A stretch of DNA of 16,502 nt. Origin: Desulfobacterales bacterium. Its GTDB lineage: Bacteria > Desulfobacterota > Desulfobacteria > Desulfobacterales > 4be13. The stretch lies in the NCBI GenBank assembly GCA_029934695.1, contig JAOZLU010000020.1:11329-27830 (forward strand), given 5' to 3'. The notes below the pieces were generated by a model. That model saw only the letters and a program-made list of their open reading frames with translations, made no database searches and was not told where the DNA came from. The stretch's first letter is position 1, and each line of letters starts with the position of its first letter. This document shows positions 6,874-14,594 of this stretch, in pieces. The position numbers and the translations under genes were made by a program.

Positions 6874-7803
6874 TTATTGACGGTCAGGTGATTCGCCTAT
6901 AAAACTTAAGAGATGTCTGAAATCATCAGAAAGATATTCTTTTAAAATTTTAGCCAACTCTGATTTATGATTATTCAATTGAATATCAACACGTTTACTT
7001 TTCAAATGCTGATTAAACTGATAGGAAAAATATTCTTTGCCGCTTGCGAATTTCTGAGTGCCGTTATTCTGTCTGATAAAGGTTTCAAAGCAATTGAATT
7101 GGCATATTACATCATTTTCCGGAAAATCATTTAATCTGTTCAAAAGCCGCTCTTCTATTTCAGCGCAGTTGATCGTCCTTTCCAAAAATTTTTTCTCATC
7201 ATCAAAAGACCGTATCGTAAGGTTGGCAGCGCCGATCCTTGTTAAGCAGTCTGAGATTTCATCAACTGTGCCTGCTATATATTTGCTGAATTCACCCTCA
7301 TCAGATAAAAGAGGTATCAACCTCTTGATATCCATAGATTTGTCGTGCAGAAAATCACATAGAATATCTGTCTCTATGAAATAATTTTCCAATGTATATC
7401 GCTCAAAGAAAATAAACAACCTGCCATCATAACAGGGCAGAGATTTTTCAGATTCAATCTCTTCATCCAGGTTCAGGTCTCTGTCAATCACACCGTAAAA
7501 ATGTTTTTCATTGGGCAAATGACTTACAAATTTTTTGAGCAAATTTTTAACTGTCTCACAGCCTCCGGTTATAGTTTCGCATGAACCGCCTCTTTTTGCT
7601 TGCTCCATGCTTGTATCTATGAAATGAAGTCTGCCCAGACAGCCTTTATACACAATATCAAAGATAATCTTGTCATCATAACCTTCTACAAATACAACTT
7701 TTTTTCGGCCTGCTTTCATAATCAGCGTTCGCAGTTCATTCCGTAATTCAACCTCAATAAAGTCAAATCTGGCATCGCTGATGGCATGAAACATCGGACT
7801 CAT
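6874..7803 (-). CDS. DUF4435/Toprim-like protein, AriB-like effector of a PARIS-type system
   Basis: A 309-aa protein with the DUF4435 signature, a Toprim-like fold: VVFVEGYDDKIIF with E40, YGVIDRDLN with D107 and D109, then FFERYTLENYF (residues 132-142). Known PARIS systems pair an ABC-type ATPase (AriA) with a DUF4435 protein (AriB); AriB is released when AriA senses phage anti-restriction proteins and acts as a tRNA-cleaving nuclease. Here the ATG overlaps the upstream ATPase stop by 4 nt (ATGA), the expected order and coupling. The putative Glu and Asp-x-Asp catalytic residues are present, so it may be active. Base composition is visibly AT-richer than the flanking genes, consistent with transfer. 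It could be another AAA/Toprim pair, such as an OLD-like relative, rather than true PARIS. Confidence 0.75.
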   Translation of the reverse strand: MSPMFHAISDARFDFIEVELRNELRTLIMKAGRKKVVFVEGYDDKIIFDIVYKGCLGRLHFIDTSMEQAKRGGSCETITGGCETVKNLLKKFVSHLPNEKHFYGVIDRDLNLDEEIESEKSLPCYDGRLFIFFERYTLENYFIETDILCDFLHDKSMDIKRLIPLLSDEGEFSKYIAGTVDEISDCLTRIGAANLTIRSFDDEKKFLERTINCAEIEERLLNRLNDFPENDVICQFNCFETFIRQNNGTQKFASGKEYFSYQFNQHLKSKRVDIQLNNHKSELAKILKEYLSDDFRHLLSFIGESPDRQ

Positions 7804-8918
7804 TTTTGCATCACCATTTCTGTTAAATCTAATAATCCTCTTTCATTAAAAGCATCCCAGATAATTTCAGAATGTGATGAAACTATAATCTGACAGCCTT
7901 TATCTCTCTGCAACTGAAAGAGCAGTTTTATCACTTTTCCCTGAAATTCGGGGTGAAGGCTCTGATCAACTTCATCTATAAGGAAAATGGCACTTTCAGA
8001 CGCCCTTAAATATAGTTGAGCTGCAATAATCAGCAGGCTTTCCTCACCGGAGCTTAACAGTTCAAGACCATGCTCTCTCCCGTCTGCTGTTTTGATGACA
8101 ACCTGAAAATTGACTTTGTCTATCTTGTCAATTTGTTTTCCTATAAGAACATATTTGTTGACCCAATCTTTGAAGCTTTCAAATTTATTCTGATATGCAA
8201 AGCTGTAATAAATAAGCTTCTTCTTAAGATCATCCTTTTTGGGACTATACCTATGTGCTATCCGATACACTGGTTTGTCTCTCGGTATAAATGCGTATCG
8301 AATATCAAGTATTTCCCTGTCATGAGCATTAAAAAAATATATAAAAGGCAAACTGCCATTCTCATTTTGAACTGCATTTTCATCATAAAGAGATTTATCA
8401 ATGTTACTTAGCAAAGAATCAAAAATGTCTGTGTTCTTTTTTTCAATATGCCTCTCAGAAAAACGACGATCTACTTCCCCAAACCCTATACGGACGGCTG
8501 AATCTTCTTCGCCTTCCGGCGTTTTTACGAAATTGTTTTCAAAGAAGGAAATCATAGTTTTAATTTCATTCTCAATGATAAAACCTTGATGCTCATGATG
8601 CTGAACATCTGCCTGAATCTCAGAAGCGTCTCCCAAAACCAATGATAGAATCTTTCCATCAACGGAGATATCTAACTGGGCGAAATCAGTTCTGGTCAGA
8701 ATATTAGGTTTTAATCTGTCAAAAAAAATATTTTTCAAGGAAAAATTCGGATTCATAAAATTGAAAATATTGAAGATCAGTTCCATGACTGTCGTTTTTC
8801 CAGACCCATTGACTCCTGCCAGACATAGCATGTTCTGATATTTATTGTCACGAGTAAAGTCTATCAGAGTATGTTGAAATACTCCGCAATTATGAATATA
8901 CAGCCTTAATAATTTCAT
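7800..8918 (-). CDS. ABC-type AAA ATPase, AriA-like sensor of a PARIS-type system
   Basis: A 372-aa SMC/OLD-like ABC ATPase. Walker A is GVNGSGKTT (35-43), the signature LSSGEE (288-293), Walker B IFLIDEVDQSLHP with D315-E316, and the switch histidine H349 in VSSHSEIIW. The stretch between Walker A and the signature is short and mixed, with no long coiled coil, as in the AAA_15/AAA_21 proteins of defence cassettes. It is followed with a 4-nt overlap by the DUF4435 gene, matching the ariA-ariB arrangement. In known PARIS the ATPase scaffolds and restrains the effector until a phage trigger binds; that role here is inference. The Shine-Dalgarno is weak (AGAAG). The gene is AT-rich compared with ileS and the phosphatase genes. 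Confidence 0.8.
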   Translation of the reverse strand: MKLLRLYIHNCGVFQHTLIDFTRDNKYQNMLCLAGVNGSGKTTVMELIFNIFNFMNPNFSLKNIFFDRLKPNILTRTDFAQLDISVDGKILSLVLGDASEIQADVQHHEHQGFIIENEIKTMISFFENNFVKTPEGEEDSAVRIGFGEVDRRFSERHIEKKNTDIFDSLLSNIDKSLYDENAVQNENGSLPFIYFFNAHDREILDIRYAFIPRDKPVYRIAHRYSPKKDDLKKKLIYYSFAYQNKFESFKDWVNKYVLIGKQIDKIDKVNFQVVIKTADGREHGLELLSSGEESLLIIAAQLYLRASESAIFLIDEVDQSLHPEFQGKVIKLLFQLQRDKGCQIIVSSHSEIIWDAFNERGLLDLTEMVMQK

Positions 8919-9044
8919 AATAATTCTTCTGTTATATTATTATCTGATGCCTGAAATGAGCGGCAAAAAAGCGACCTGTCTCAATGTTCCTCACAAAGAA
9001 TACTCATCCTCAAAAACCTCTTTTTCCGTCAGTTCGCTTATCCT

Positions 9045-9241
9045 CTGCCGGACGGAGGTGTGCAACTCGTTTCGGGACATTTCAAACATTATGGACTTTT
9101 TTTTCTGCCGGACGGGGTTTGCAACCCCGTCCGGACGTTTCAAACATTATGGACTTTTCTGCCGGACTTTCTGCCGGACGGGGTTTGTAACCCGTCCGGG
9201 ACGTTTCAAACATTATGGACGGGGTTGCACAAACCCCGTCC
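9045..9241. repeat. Cluster of about 52-bp palindromic repeats, upstream side of the PARIS-like pair
   Basis: Units run 9045-9096, 9105-9154 and 9171-9220, each CTGCCGGACGG + TTTGCAA-like centre + CCCGTCCGG + ACGTTTCAAACATTATGGAC (the first is degenerate). A 9-base stub lies at 9159-9167. A final hairpin at 9217-9241 pairs GGACGGGGTT with AACCCCGTCC. The cluster fills the gap between ileS (stop 9263) and the AriA-like gene (start 8918); short frames through it are artefacts. Confidence 0.75.
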
Positions 9242-9262
9242 AGCAACGAAACCCCGAATGCC

Positions 9263-12085
9263 TCAACTCTCTATTTCTGCAAGCACACCCTGACACCGAG
9301 TGCAGACGGTGGGATGCTTGGAACTTTTCCCCACAGAAGGATCACAAATCCAGCACCTTTCGCATTTATTCCCCGCCGCAGGCACAACCAGAAGAGACAA
9401 CCCCTCAATTACCTCTGTTGTCGGCATCTCTTTGCCATTCGTACCTTCATTGCCAATGATTTCTTCTTCAACAAGCGAGACTTTGGAAACAATGGACATG
9501 GCTCTCAGATCCTCCTGATAAGGACTCAGCCTCTCATACATCTCCTCATTCCCGCCGATGATGACACCTGCATCCAGAGAATGCCCTATCAGCTTCTTGG
9601 CCCTGGCTTCCTCCAGCCCCTTGGACATCATTTTGCGTATCTCAAGCAGGAAATCCCACTTCTCCGCCAGTTCCGGATTTTTCCACGCGGCATTTCCGAC
9701 AGGAAGATCGGACAGATGAACACTTTCCTCTTTTCCTTCCCGGGCCGGCATGAACTTCCAGACTTCCTCCGCGGTGAACGGAAGTATCGGTGCCACGAGC
9801 CTTATAATGGTGTCCAGAATTGTGTGCATAACCGTCTGGGCACTTCTTCTTTTTACTGATTTCGGCGGTGATGTGTATAATCTGTCTTTAAGAACATCCA
9901 GATAAAAAGCGGAAAGATCCACCGTGCAGTAATTGTGAAGCGAGTGATAGATCACATGAAACTCATACGTCTCATAAGCTTTCCGCCCCTTCCCGATCAG
10001 TTCCTGAAGCGTGTGAAGCGCGAACTTGTCAATATCCGGCATGGATTCCAAAGGAACCGCATGTTTCAGAGGATCAAAATCAGACAGATTCCCCAGCATG
10101 AACCGGCAGGTATTCCGGATTCGCCTGTATGCGTCACTCAACTGCTTCAGAATATTTTCGGAAATGCGGATATCATCCCTGTAATCGGTTGCGGAAACCC
10201 ATAAGCGGAGGATTTCAGCCCCGTATTTGTCAATAACCTCGCCTGGAGCGATGACATTTCCGAGGGACTTGGACATCTTTTTGCCAGATTTATCCACAAC
10301 AAATCCGTGGGTCAGTACTGCATTGTATGGTGCGCTGCCCCGGAGTCCCACAGCCGTGAGAAGCGAACTGTGAAACCACCCCCTGTGCTGGTCGTTGCCT
10401 TCTAAGTAAAGGTCTGCAGGCCATTTCAAATTCTGACGCTGTTCAAGCACAGCAGCATGGCTGACACCTGAGTCAAACCATACGTCCAGAATATCGGTTT
10501 CTTTTATAAATGAACTGCTCCCGCATTTTTCACACGTCGCACCGTTCGGAAGGAGGTCTTTCACATCCTTTTCCAGCCAGATATCCGCACCATGTTCTTT
10601 GAGCAGATCAAAGATGTTGTCCATGATTTCCCGGTTCATCAGCAGGCTTTCGCATTTGTCACAGTAAAAGACCGTGATGGGAACACCCCAGGCGCGCTGT
10701 CTGGAAACGCACCAGTCGGGCCGATTTTCGATCATGCCGTAGATACGCTCTCTGCCCCAGTGGGGTATCCAGTTTACCCTGTCAATCTCCTTGAGGGATC
10801 TTCTTCTCAGACCGGTTTTATCCATGGAAATGAACCACTGGGGGGTGGCCCGGAAAATGACCGGTCTTTTACAGCGCCAGCAATGGGGATACTGATGGGT
10901 GATGTTCTCTTCTGCAAGGAGCGCACCGTTTTCCTGCAGTTTGGCATTGATCTCCTTGTTGGCTTTGAATACAAATTTGCCTTCAAAAAAGTCGGCCTCG
11001 TCAGTGAAACATCCCCTGTCATCCACCGGGGAATACGCGTCCAGGCCATATTCAAATCCCACCTCATAGTCTTCCCGTCCGTGTCCGGGAGCTGTATGGA
11101 CGCAACCAGTTCCTGCTTCCAACGTGACGTGGTTTCCCAGGACGATAAGGGACTCCCGGTCATAAAGAGGATGGGCGCATCGTTTCCGTTCAAGGTCAGC
11201 GGCTTTTATGTCGGCAATGATTGAAAAGTCAGAAAAGCCGAATGTTTTCATGCAGTTTTCCACAAGTTCCCGCGCCAGAACAAACACCTCACCCTTTCCA
11301 GTATCCACAGCAACATACTCAAAATCCGGATGAAGAGCGATCCCGAGATTCGCCGGAATGGTCCAGGGGGTGGTGGTCCATATCACCATAAAAATTTTTT
11401 TGCCGGCCAGCGCGGGAAAGTCGTTGCTCACATCATCTTTTAAAAGAAATTTGACAAAGATGGAAGGGGACGCAGCATCATAATATTCGATTTCTGCTTC
11501 GGCAAGGGCTGTTTTGCAGTCACAGCACCAGTATATGGGCTTTTTGCTCCTGAAAAGGCTCCCTTCCAAAGCAAATTTGCAGCATTCCCGTGCGATTGTG
11601 GCCTCATACGCGTAATTCATGGTCAGATACGGATTTTCCCATTCGCCCATGACTCCGAGCCTTTTGAATTCATCCCGCTGGATATCAATATATTTTTCAG
11701 CGTAAGCCCGGCACAGTTTGCGGACATCAGCCTGGGACATTCCCTTCTTTTTTTCCCCAAGCTCCTTGTCAACATTATGTTCAATGGGAAGCCCGTGGCA
11801 ATCCCATCCTGGAACATAAACCGCGTCAAAACCTGCCATCTGGCGTGAACGGACGATAATATCCTTTAAAATTTTATTCAGGGCCGTGCCAATATGGATA
11901 TTACCGTTTGCATACGGCGGGCCGTCATGCAGGATAAACTGTTCCCGGCCCTTTGCGCTTTTTCTGACCTTGTCATGCAGGCCGTCTTCCTCCCACTTTT
12001 TCAACTGTTCCGGCTCACGTTTTGCCAGATTTGCCTTCATGGGGAACTTTGTCCTGGGAAGGCTGAGTGTTTTTTTGTAGTCCAT
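9263..12085 (-). CDS. ileS: Isoleucyl-tRNA synthetase
   Basis: A 940-aa class Ia synthetase that charges tRNA-Ile in the cytosol. The HIGH motif appears as HIGT at 64-67 (PYANGNIHIGTALNKILKD). The editing (CP1) domain includes WTTTPWTIPAN and GTGCVHTAPGHG. The catalytic loop KMSKS is at 603-607, followed by LGNVIAPGEVIDKYGAEILR. The C-terminus carries a zinc site with C908, C911, C928 and C931 (CERCWIC...CTRC), the usual arrangement in bacterial IleS of the zinc-containing type. Length is normal. The ATG at 12085 has GAGGA upstream and gives the standard MDYKKTLSLPRTKFPMK N-terminus. No lspA follows; the gene is bordered downstream by repeats and the PARIS-like pair, so the usual neighbourhood may have been interrupted. 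Confidence 0.98.
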   Translation of the reverse strand: MDYKKTLSLPRTKFPMKANLAKREPEQLKKWEEDGLHDKVRKSAKGREQFILHDGPPYANGNIHIGTALNKILKDIIVRSRQMAGFDAVYVPGWDCHGLPIEHNVDKELGEKKKGMSQADVRKLCRAYAEKYIDIQRDEFKRLGVMGEWENPYLTMNYAYEATIARECCKFALEGSLFRSKKPIYWCCDCKTALAEAEIEYYDAASPSIFVKFLLKDDVSNDFPALAGKKIFMVIWTTTPWTIPANLGIALHPDFEYVAVDTGKGEVFVLARELVENCMKTFGFSDFSIIADIKAADLERKRCAHPLYDRESLIVLGNHVTLEAGTGCVHTAPGHGREDYEVGFEYGLDAYSPVDDRGCFTDEADFFEGKFVFKANKEINAKLQENGALLAEENITHQYPHCWRCKRPVIFRATPQWFISMDKTGLRRRSLKEIDRVNWIPHWGRERIYGMIENRPDWCVSRQRAWGVPITVFYCDKCESLLMNREIMDNIFDLLKEHGADIWLEKDVKDLLPNGATCEKCGSSSFIKETDILDVWFDSGVSHAAVLEQRQNLKWPADLYLEGNDQHRGWFHSSLLTAVGLRGSAPYNAVLTHGFVVDKSGKKMSKSLGNVIAPGEVIDKYGAEILRLWVSATDYRDDIRISENILKQLSDAYRRIRNTCRFMLGNLSDFDPLKHAVPLESMPDIDKFALHTLQELIGKGRKAYETYEFHVIYHSLHNYCTVDLSAFYLDVLKDRLYTSPPKSVKRRSAQTVMHTILDTIIRLVAPILPFTAEEVWKFMPAREGKEESVHLSDLPVGNAAWKNPELAEKWDFLLEIRKMMSKGLEEARAKKLIGHSLDAGVIIGGNEEMYERLSPYQEDLRAMSIVSKVSLVEEEIIGNEGTNGKEMPTTEVIEGLSLLVVPAAGNKCERCWICDPSVGKSSKHPTVCTRCQGVLAEIES

Positions 12086-12120
12086 TGAATCCTCGTTTTT
12101 TTGCTTTTGTGTATAAAAAA

Positions 12121-12126
12121 ATTATA
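12121..12126 (-). promoter_or_regulatory. Possible -10 element of ileS
   Basis: A perfect TATAAT on the minus strand lies 35 nt upstream of the ileS ATG in a very AT-rich stretch. I see no good -35 hexamer at 16-18 nt, so this is tentative. I found no T-box-type antiterminator motif in the region. Confidence 0.3.
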
Positions 12127-12231
12127 ATAACTGTAGGGATTGAATTTATTAAATAAACTGAACCCCTGTTTTTTGTTTTTATGGGATATCTGTGAAAAAA
12201 AACCGGCTTTTATGACAAATTCAGCAGGAAA

Positions 12232-12257
12232 CGGTCTGGATTTGCCAACCCAGACCG
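12232..12257. repeat. Hairpin with TTTGCCAA-like centre
   Basis: CGGTCTGG (12232-12239) pairs with CCAGACCG (12250-12257) around ATTTGCCAAC. It has the same plan as the GGACGG hairpins near the PARIS-like pair, but with different, still complementary arms. No T-run follows. Confidence 0.5.
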
Positions 12258-12508
12258 GACTGATTTTAACGAATATCAAAGCCAAAATGGTAAAGTGTAG
12301 TCCCAAAACCTCTGTATGTCAAGGAAATTCAGATAAGAAATCAGGGCAATGGGCATGAAAGTCAGGCATGATTTTTGCTGTTTTTAAAAATCAGCAAGCT
12401 GCATACTTTTTCAAATGAACTGAATATATCGGTAAATACTTTAACTGTTCTATTTTTAAAGACTTAAAAAATGAGGTTGCCCGGATAAGAAATAAGAGGA
12501 TTCCGGTT

Positions 12509-12591
12509 AAGAAGGGATTACTGCTCACCGCATCGGTCCCGGTCATATTGCAAAGGCCCAAGAACAAAAAGGCTCAGAGTAATCCTTTCTT
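12509..12591. repeat. Long-loop inverted repeat, possible structured element
   Basis: AAGAAGGGATTACT (12509-12522) pairs with AGTAATCCTTTCTT (12578-12591). There is one mismatch in DNA that becomes a G-U pair in a plus-strand RNA. The enclosed 55 nt are GC-richer than the surroundings. It could be the end-paired core of a small RNA or the terminal repeats of a tiny element; no target duplication is visible. Confidence 0.4.
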
Positions 12592-12631
12592 ACACACAAT
12601 CCTTGTAGATGAGAGAGAGGCGGGGCAATGA

Positions 12632-12662
12632 TTGCACCCTCCCTTAAATCCGTTATAATAAT
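12632..12662 (+). repeat. Solo copy of the MITE-like terminal sequence with promoter-like module
   Basis: CCTCCCTTAAATCCGTTATA (12640-12659 region) matches the right terminal repeat at 230-253 with small changes, and keeps TTGCAC-16-TATAAT (12632-12637, 12654-12659). No opposing end is nearby, so this is a truncated or solo end. It points at the 3' end of the ATPase gene on the opposite strand. Confidence 0.55.
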
Positions 12663-12708
12663 CAGCAGGTTTTATGTCTTAGATTTTAAGTTTTGGATTT
12701 TGTTTGGC

Positions 12709-14541
12709 TTATTCTGTCAGCCAGGTTTCCGCATCAGCGGTCAGAATCCCGTTGCTGTGCAGCCATGCCTCGATCTTATCCGAAAAGCCCTTTGCGCTGA
12801 GATACACCGGACACACAAACTGAACCTCCTTTCCCTCCTGCTCAAGAATCTGTCTCACCATGCCCGCCTTTGTCAGAAACAGTGCCGCCTCATTCGCGGT
12901 GGGCCGGTATTTCTCGTCCCTGTTTTTGATCTCGAACACCAGGGCACGGCAGGTACCACTGTCCTCGCCGGTCGCAAACACATCCGCCTCTGCCGGAATC
13001 ATGCCGGACATCTGGAGATAGTGGTTCATCCATACCATGTCGAATCTGCTCCTGCCGCACAGTTCCGCCAGCTTTTCCAGTCTGTCCCTGTGCGCTGGAT
13101 CCGGAATCTTCCGCATCCGCTCTGCAAAGTCCGGCACCGGCCTGTTTTTCTTCCTGCACCGGTTCAGTTCCCGGGAGACAATCAGCTCCAGCATCCGCCC
13201 CCGCAGTTCCCGGACCGTGCCTTCGAGGGACTTTTTCTCCCCTTCCAGAACCGCTATCCTCGCTGCAAATTCCGAGCCGGCATCGGGTCTCACATTCTCT
13301 ATCTCATACTGATACCTTTCTCTGAATATGAGATCCAGGATATCGTCCGGAATTCCCCGATAATGGAAATCCGTGCTTCCCCTCATGATGAGATCCCCGT
13401 ATTCCAGCGTGCGGAGCTTCTCCTCCAGTTTCCTGTCCCTGTCGGGTCCCCATCCGAGATGGTCCCTTATTTCATCCCGGGTGCATTCCTTATGCCGCTC
13501 CTTTGACAAATACAGGAGAATTTTCTTGCCGTGAACGTCGTTCACCTGCTTCAGAGTGGTGTCAATATATTCCGACCATGTTCTGAAAAACTCGCCGCCC
13601 CGGTTTGTAATTTCATAGACCAGGGTGCTTATGACACCTCCGGGGTCAGAGAGATCCTTTCCCGGAAACTCGCTTCCGAACAGGGCCGAGATATAAAAAG
13701 GGTCGCTCTGGGTCAGGAGGTTCATGGTCAGGACGGTCTCCTCTGTCAGTGCCACGCCGTGATGCTCCGCATATCTGGACACGGCCTCCATGCCCTCGGA
13801 GAACATCAGCTTGGGCGACACAGAGGTATGTCTCAGTCTTCCCCCCACAAACATCTCCTGCATCATCCGGACCATCCAGCCGACGTAGCTGCCGGACACC
13901 AGCATGGGGGCAAATTTCAGTTCCGAAAATCCGTGAAAGGCTCCGGGCAGGTTCACAGCCTGAACGCTGCGCGCCTTGTCATAATAAATATACTCGGTCA
14001 TATACTGGATTTCGTCAATCATGACCACAAAAAACTTCCTGTCACATCCTGCGAAGTACGCAGGAGAGCCAAAGGCCAGATTCATGGTCTGGTGCTCGTT
14101 CTCCTTTTCAAAGTAGTTTCTGAATGTTTCGATTCGCCCGAGGATATGTGTGTTGTCTGTTTCCCGCGCCATACCTTCCAGCATGTCCCAGTCCCAAAGC
14201 ACACTGTCCCAGGGAAGCGGGGTCCTGGTCAGAAATGAGAGATACTGGCTCAGAAAGGTGCGGAAATAATCTTCTGAAAAATGGAGAAGCCACCTGTTCT
14301 GATCCTGAACCTCGAAATAAAAGGGGATCACATTGCTGTCCCTGTTCCACAGGATGTTGAACAGACGCTGCATGATGGCTGTCTTCCCACTTTTGCGGCG
14401 GCCCAGGAGAGCGCGGGATTTCGAGAGCTTTTTCGGGATTTTTGAAACCCAGTTCAGAAGCAGCTCCATCTCCCGCTTCCTTCCGCAGAAGAGCCGCGGC
14501 TCCCCGATTCGTTCCTCCAATGCGTAAATCATGTCGGACAT
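12709..14541 (-). CDS. ATPase with winged helix and PD-(D/E)XK nuclease-like C-terminus (copy 1)
   Basis: A 610-aa protein. The N-terminal P-loop ATPase resembles the ATPase_2/archaeal-type family: Walker A GRRKSGKT (47-54), Walker B VVMIDEIQ with D176-E177, and a sensor-like LVSGSYVGW (215-222). Residues about 338-406 look like a winged helix that ends in IPDDILDLIF. A coiled coil with LEGEKKSLEGTVREL follows (about 425-458). The C-terminus has a PD-(D/E)XK-like core: D520 (EADVFATGED) and E537-x-K539 (ALVFEIKNR). Family knowledge: such ATPase-nuclease fusions are widespread and mostly uncharacterised; some may act in defence or mobile DNA. GGAGG lies just upstream of the ATG. It follows copy 2 by 53 bp and is probably co-transcribed with it. 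A function in anti-phage defence is possible but not shown. Confidence 0.8.
   Translation of the reverse strand: MSDMIYALEERIGEPRLFCGRKREMELLLNWVSKIPKKLSKSRALLGRRKSGKTAIMQRLFNILWNRDSNVIPFYFEVQDQNRWLLHFSEDYFRTFLSQYLSFLTRTPLPWDSVLWDWDMLEGMARETDNTHILGRIETFRNYFEKENEHQTMNLAFGSPAYFAGCDRKFFVVMIDEIQYMTEYIYYDKARSVQAVNLPGAFHGFSELKFAPMLVSGSYVGWMVRMMQEMFVGGRLRHTSVSPKLMFSEGMEAVSRYAEHHGVALTEETVLTMNLLTQSDPFYISALFGSEFPGKDLSDPGGVISTLVYEITNRGGEFFRTWSEYIDTTLKQVNDVHGKKILLYLSKERHKECTRDEIRDHLGWGPDRDRKLEEKLRTLEYGDLIMRGSTDFHYRGIPDDILDLIFRERYQYEIENVRPDAGSEFAARIAVLEGEKKSLEGTVRELRGRMLELIVSRELNRCRKKNRPVPDFAERMRKIPDPAHRDRLEKLAELCGRSRFDMVWMNHYLQMSGMIPAEADVFATGEDSGTCRALVFEIKNRDEKYRPTANEAALFLTKAGMVRQILEQEGKEVQFVCPVYLSAKGFSDKIEAWLHSNGILTADAETWLTE
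13165..13359. repeat. Segment apparently identical to copy 2 (C-terminal block)
   Basis: By eye, 13165-13359 is identical to 14946-15140, covering the coiled coil and winged-helix end, while the sequence on both sides differs at many positions. This is one of two homogenised blocks in the tandem pair. Confidence 0.65.
13930..14532. repeat. Segment apparently identical to copy 2 (ATPase block, about 0.6 kb)
   Basis: By eye, 13930-14532 is identical to 15711-16313 at an offset of 1781, spanning Walker A to beyond Walker B. The first differences on the left are at 13929 and just before it. On the right, divergence starts in codon 3 (MSDM versus MSAM). Confidence 0.65.
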
Positions 14542-14545
14542 ATTT

Positions 14546-14594
14546 CCTCCGTATCAGGTTTTAAGTTTCAGGTTTCAGGTTTGACGTGGCAGAG
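14546..14594. repeat. Short TTTCAGG iteration between the tandem ATPase genes
   Basis: AGGTTTTAAGTTTCAGGTTTCAGGTTTGAC contains a repeated TTTCAGG unit and fills most of the 53-bp spacer. A related TTTTAAG-type stretch lies after copy 1 (12675-12710), so the duplicated unit may have included part of its 3' flank. Confidence 0.4.

Larger units (their letters stand above)
12086..12708. other. Gene-free 620-bp region between ileS and the ATPase genes
   Basis: No convincing CDS: the frames at 12140-12358 (+) and 12037-12306 (-) lack ribosome-binding sites and show no recognisable motif. The region holds the ileS upstream sequence, a hairpin at 12232-12257, a 14-bp inverted repeat at 12509-12591 and a copy of the MITE-like end at 12632-12662. 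Confidence 0.6.

Noticed and set aside
9045..9220. CRISPR-like array
   Set aside because: The units are palindromic and repeated over almost their whole length; there are no unique spacers of constant size and no cas genes.
8947..9459. Plus-strand frames through the repeat cluster
   Set aside because: The repetitive text (SAGRGL..., NIMDF...) comes from translating the palindromic repeat, and the frames run antisense into ileS.
10592..11224. 210-codon plus-strand frame inside ileS
   Set aside because: The opposite strand encodes conserved IleS motifs throughout, so this is a shadow.
12037..12358. Short frames upstream of ileS on both strands
   Set aside because: No ribosome-binding site and low-complexity AT-rich composition; the minus frame overlaps the ileS start.
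12086..12400. T-box or other riboswitch before ileS
   Set aside because: No T-box antiterminator-like sequence and no hairpin followed by a T-run on the minus strand.
12628..13506. Long plus-strand frame, with counterparts at 13531-14238, 14586-15287 and 15312-16019
   Set aside because: These mirror the tandem ATPase genes and repeat only because the sense genes are duplicated; no domain is recognisable.
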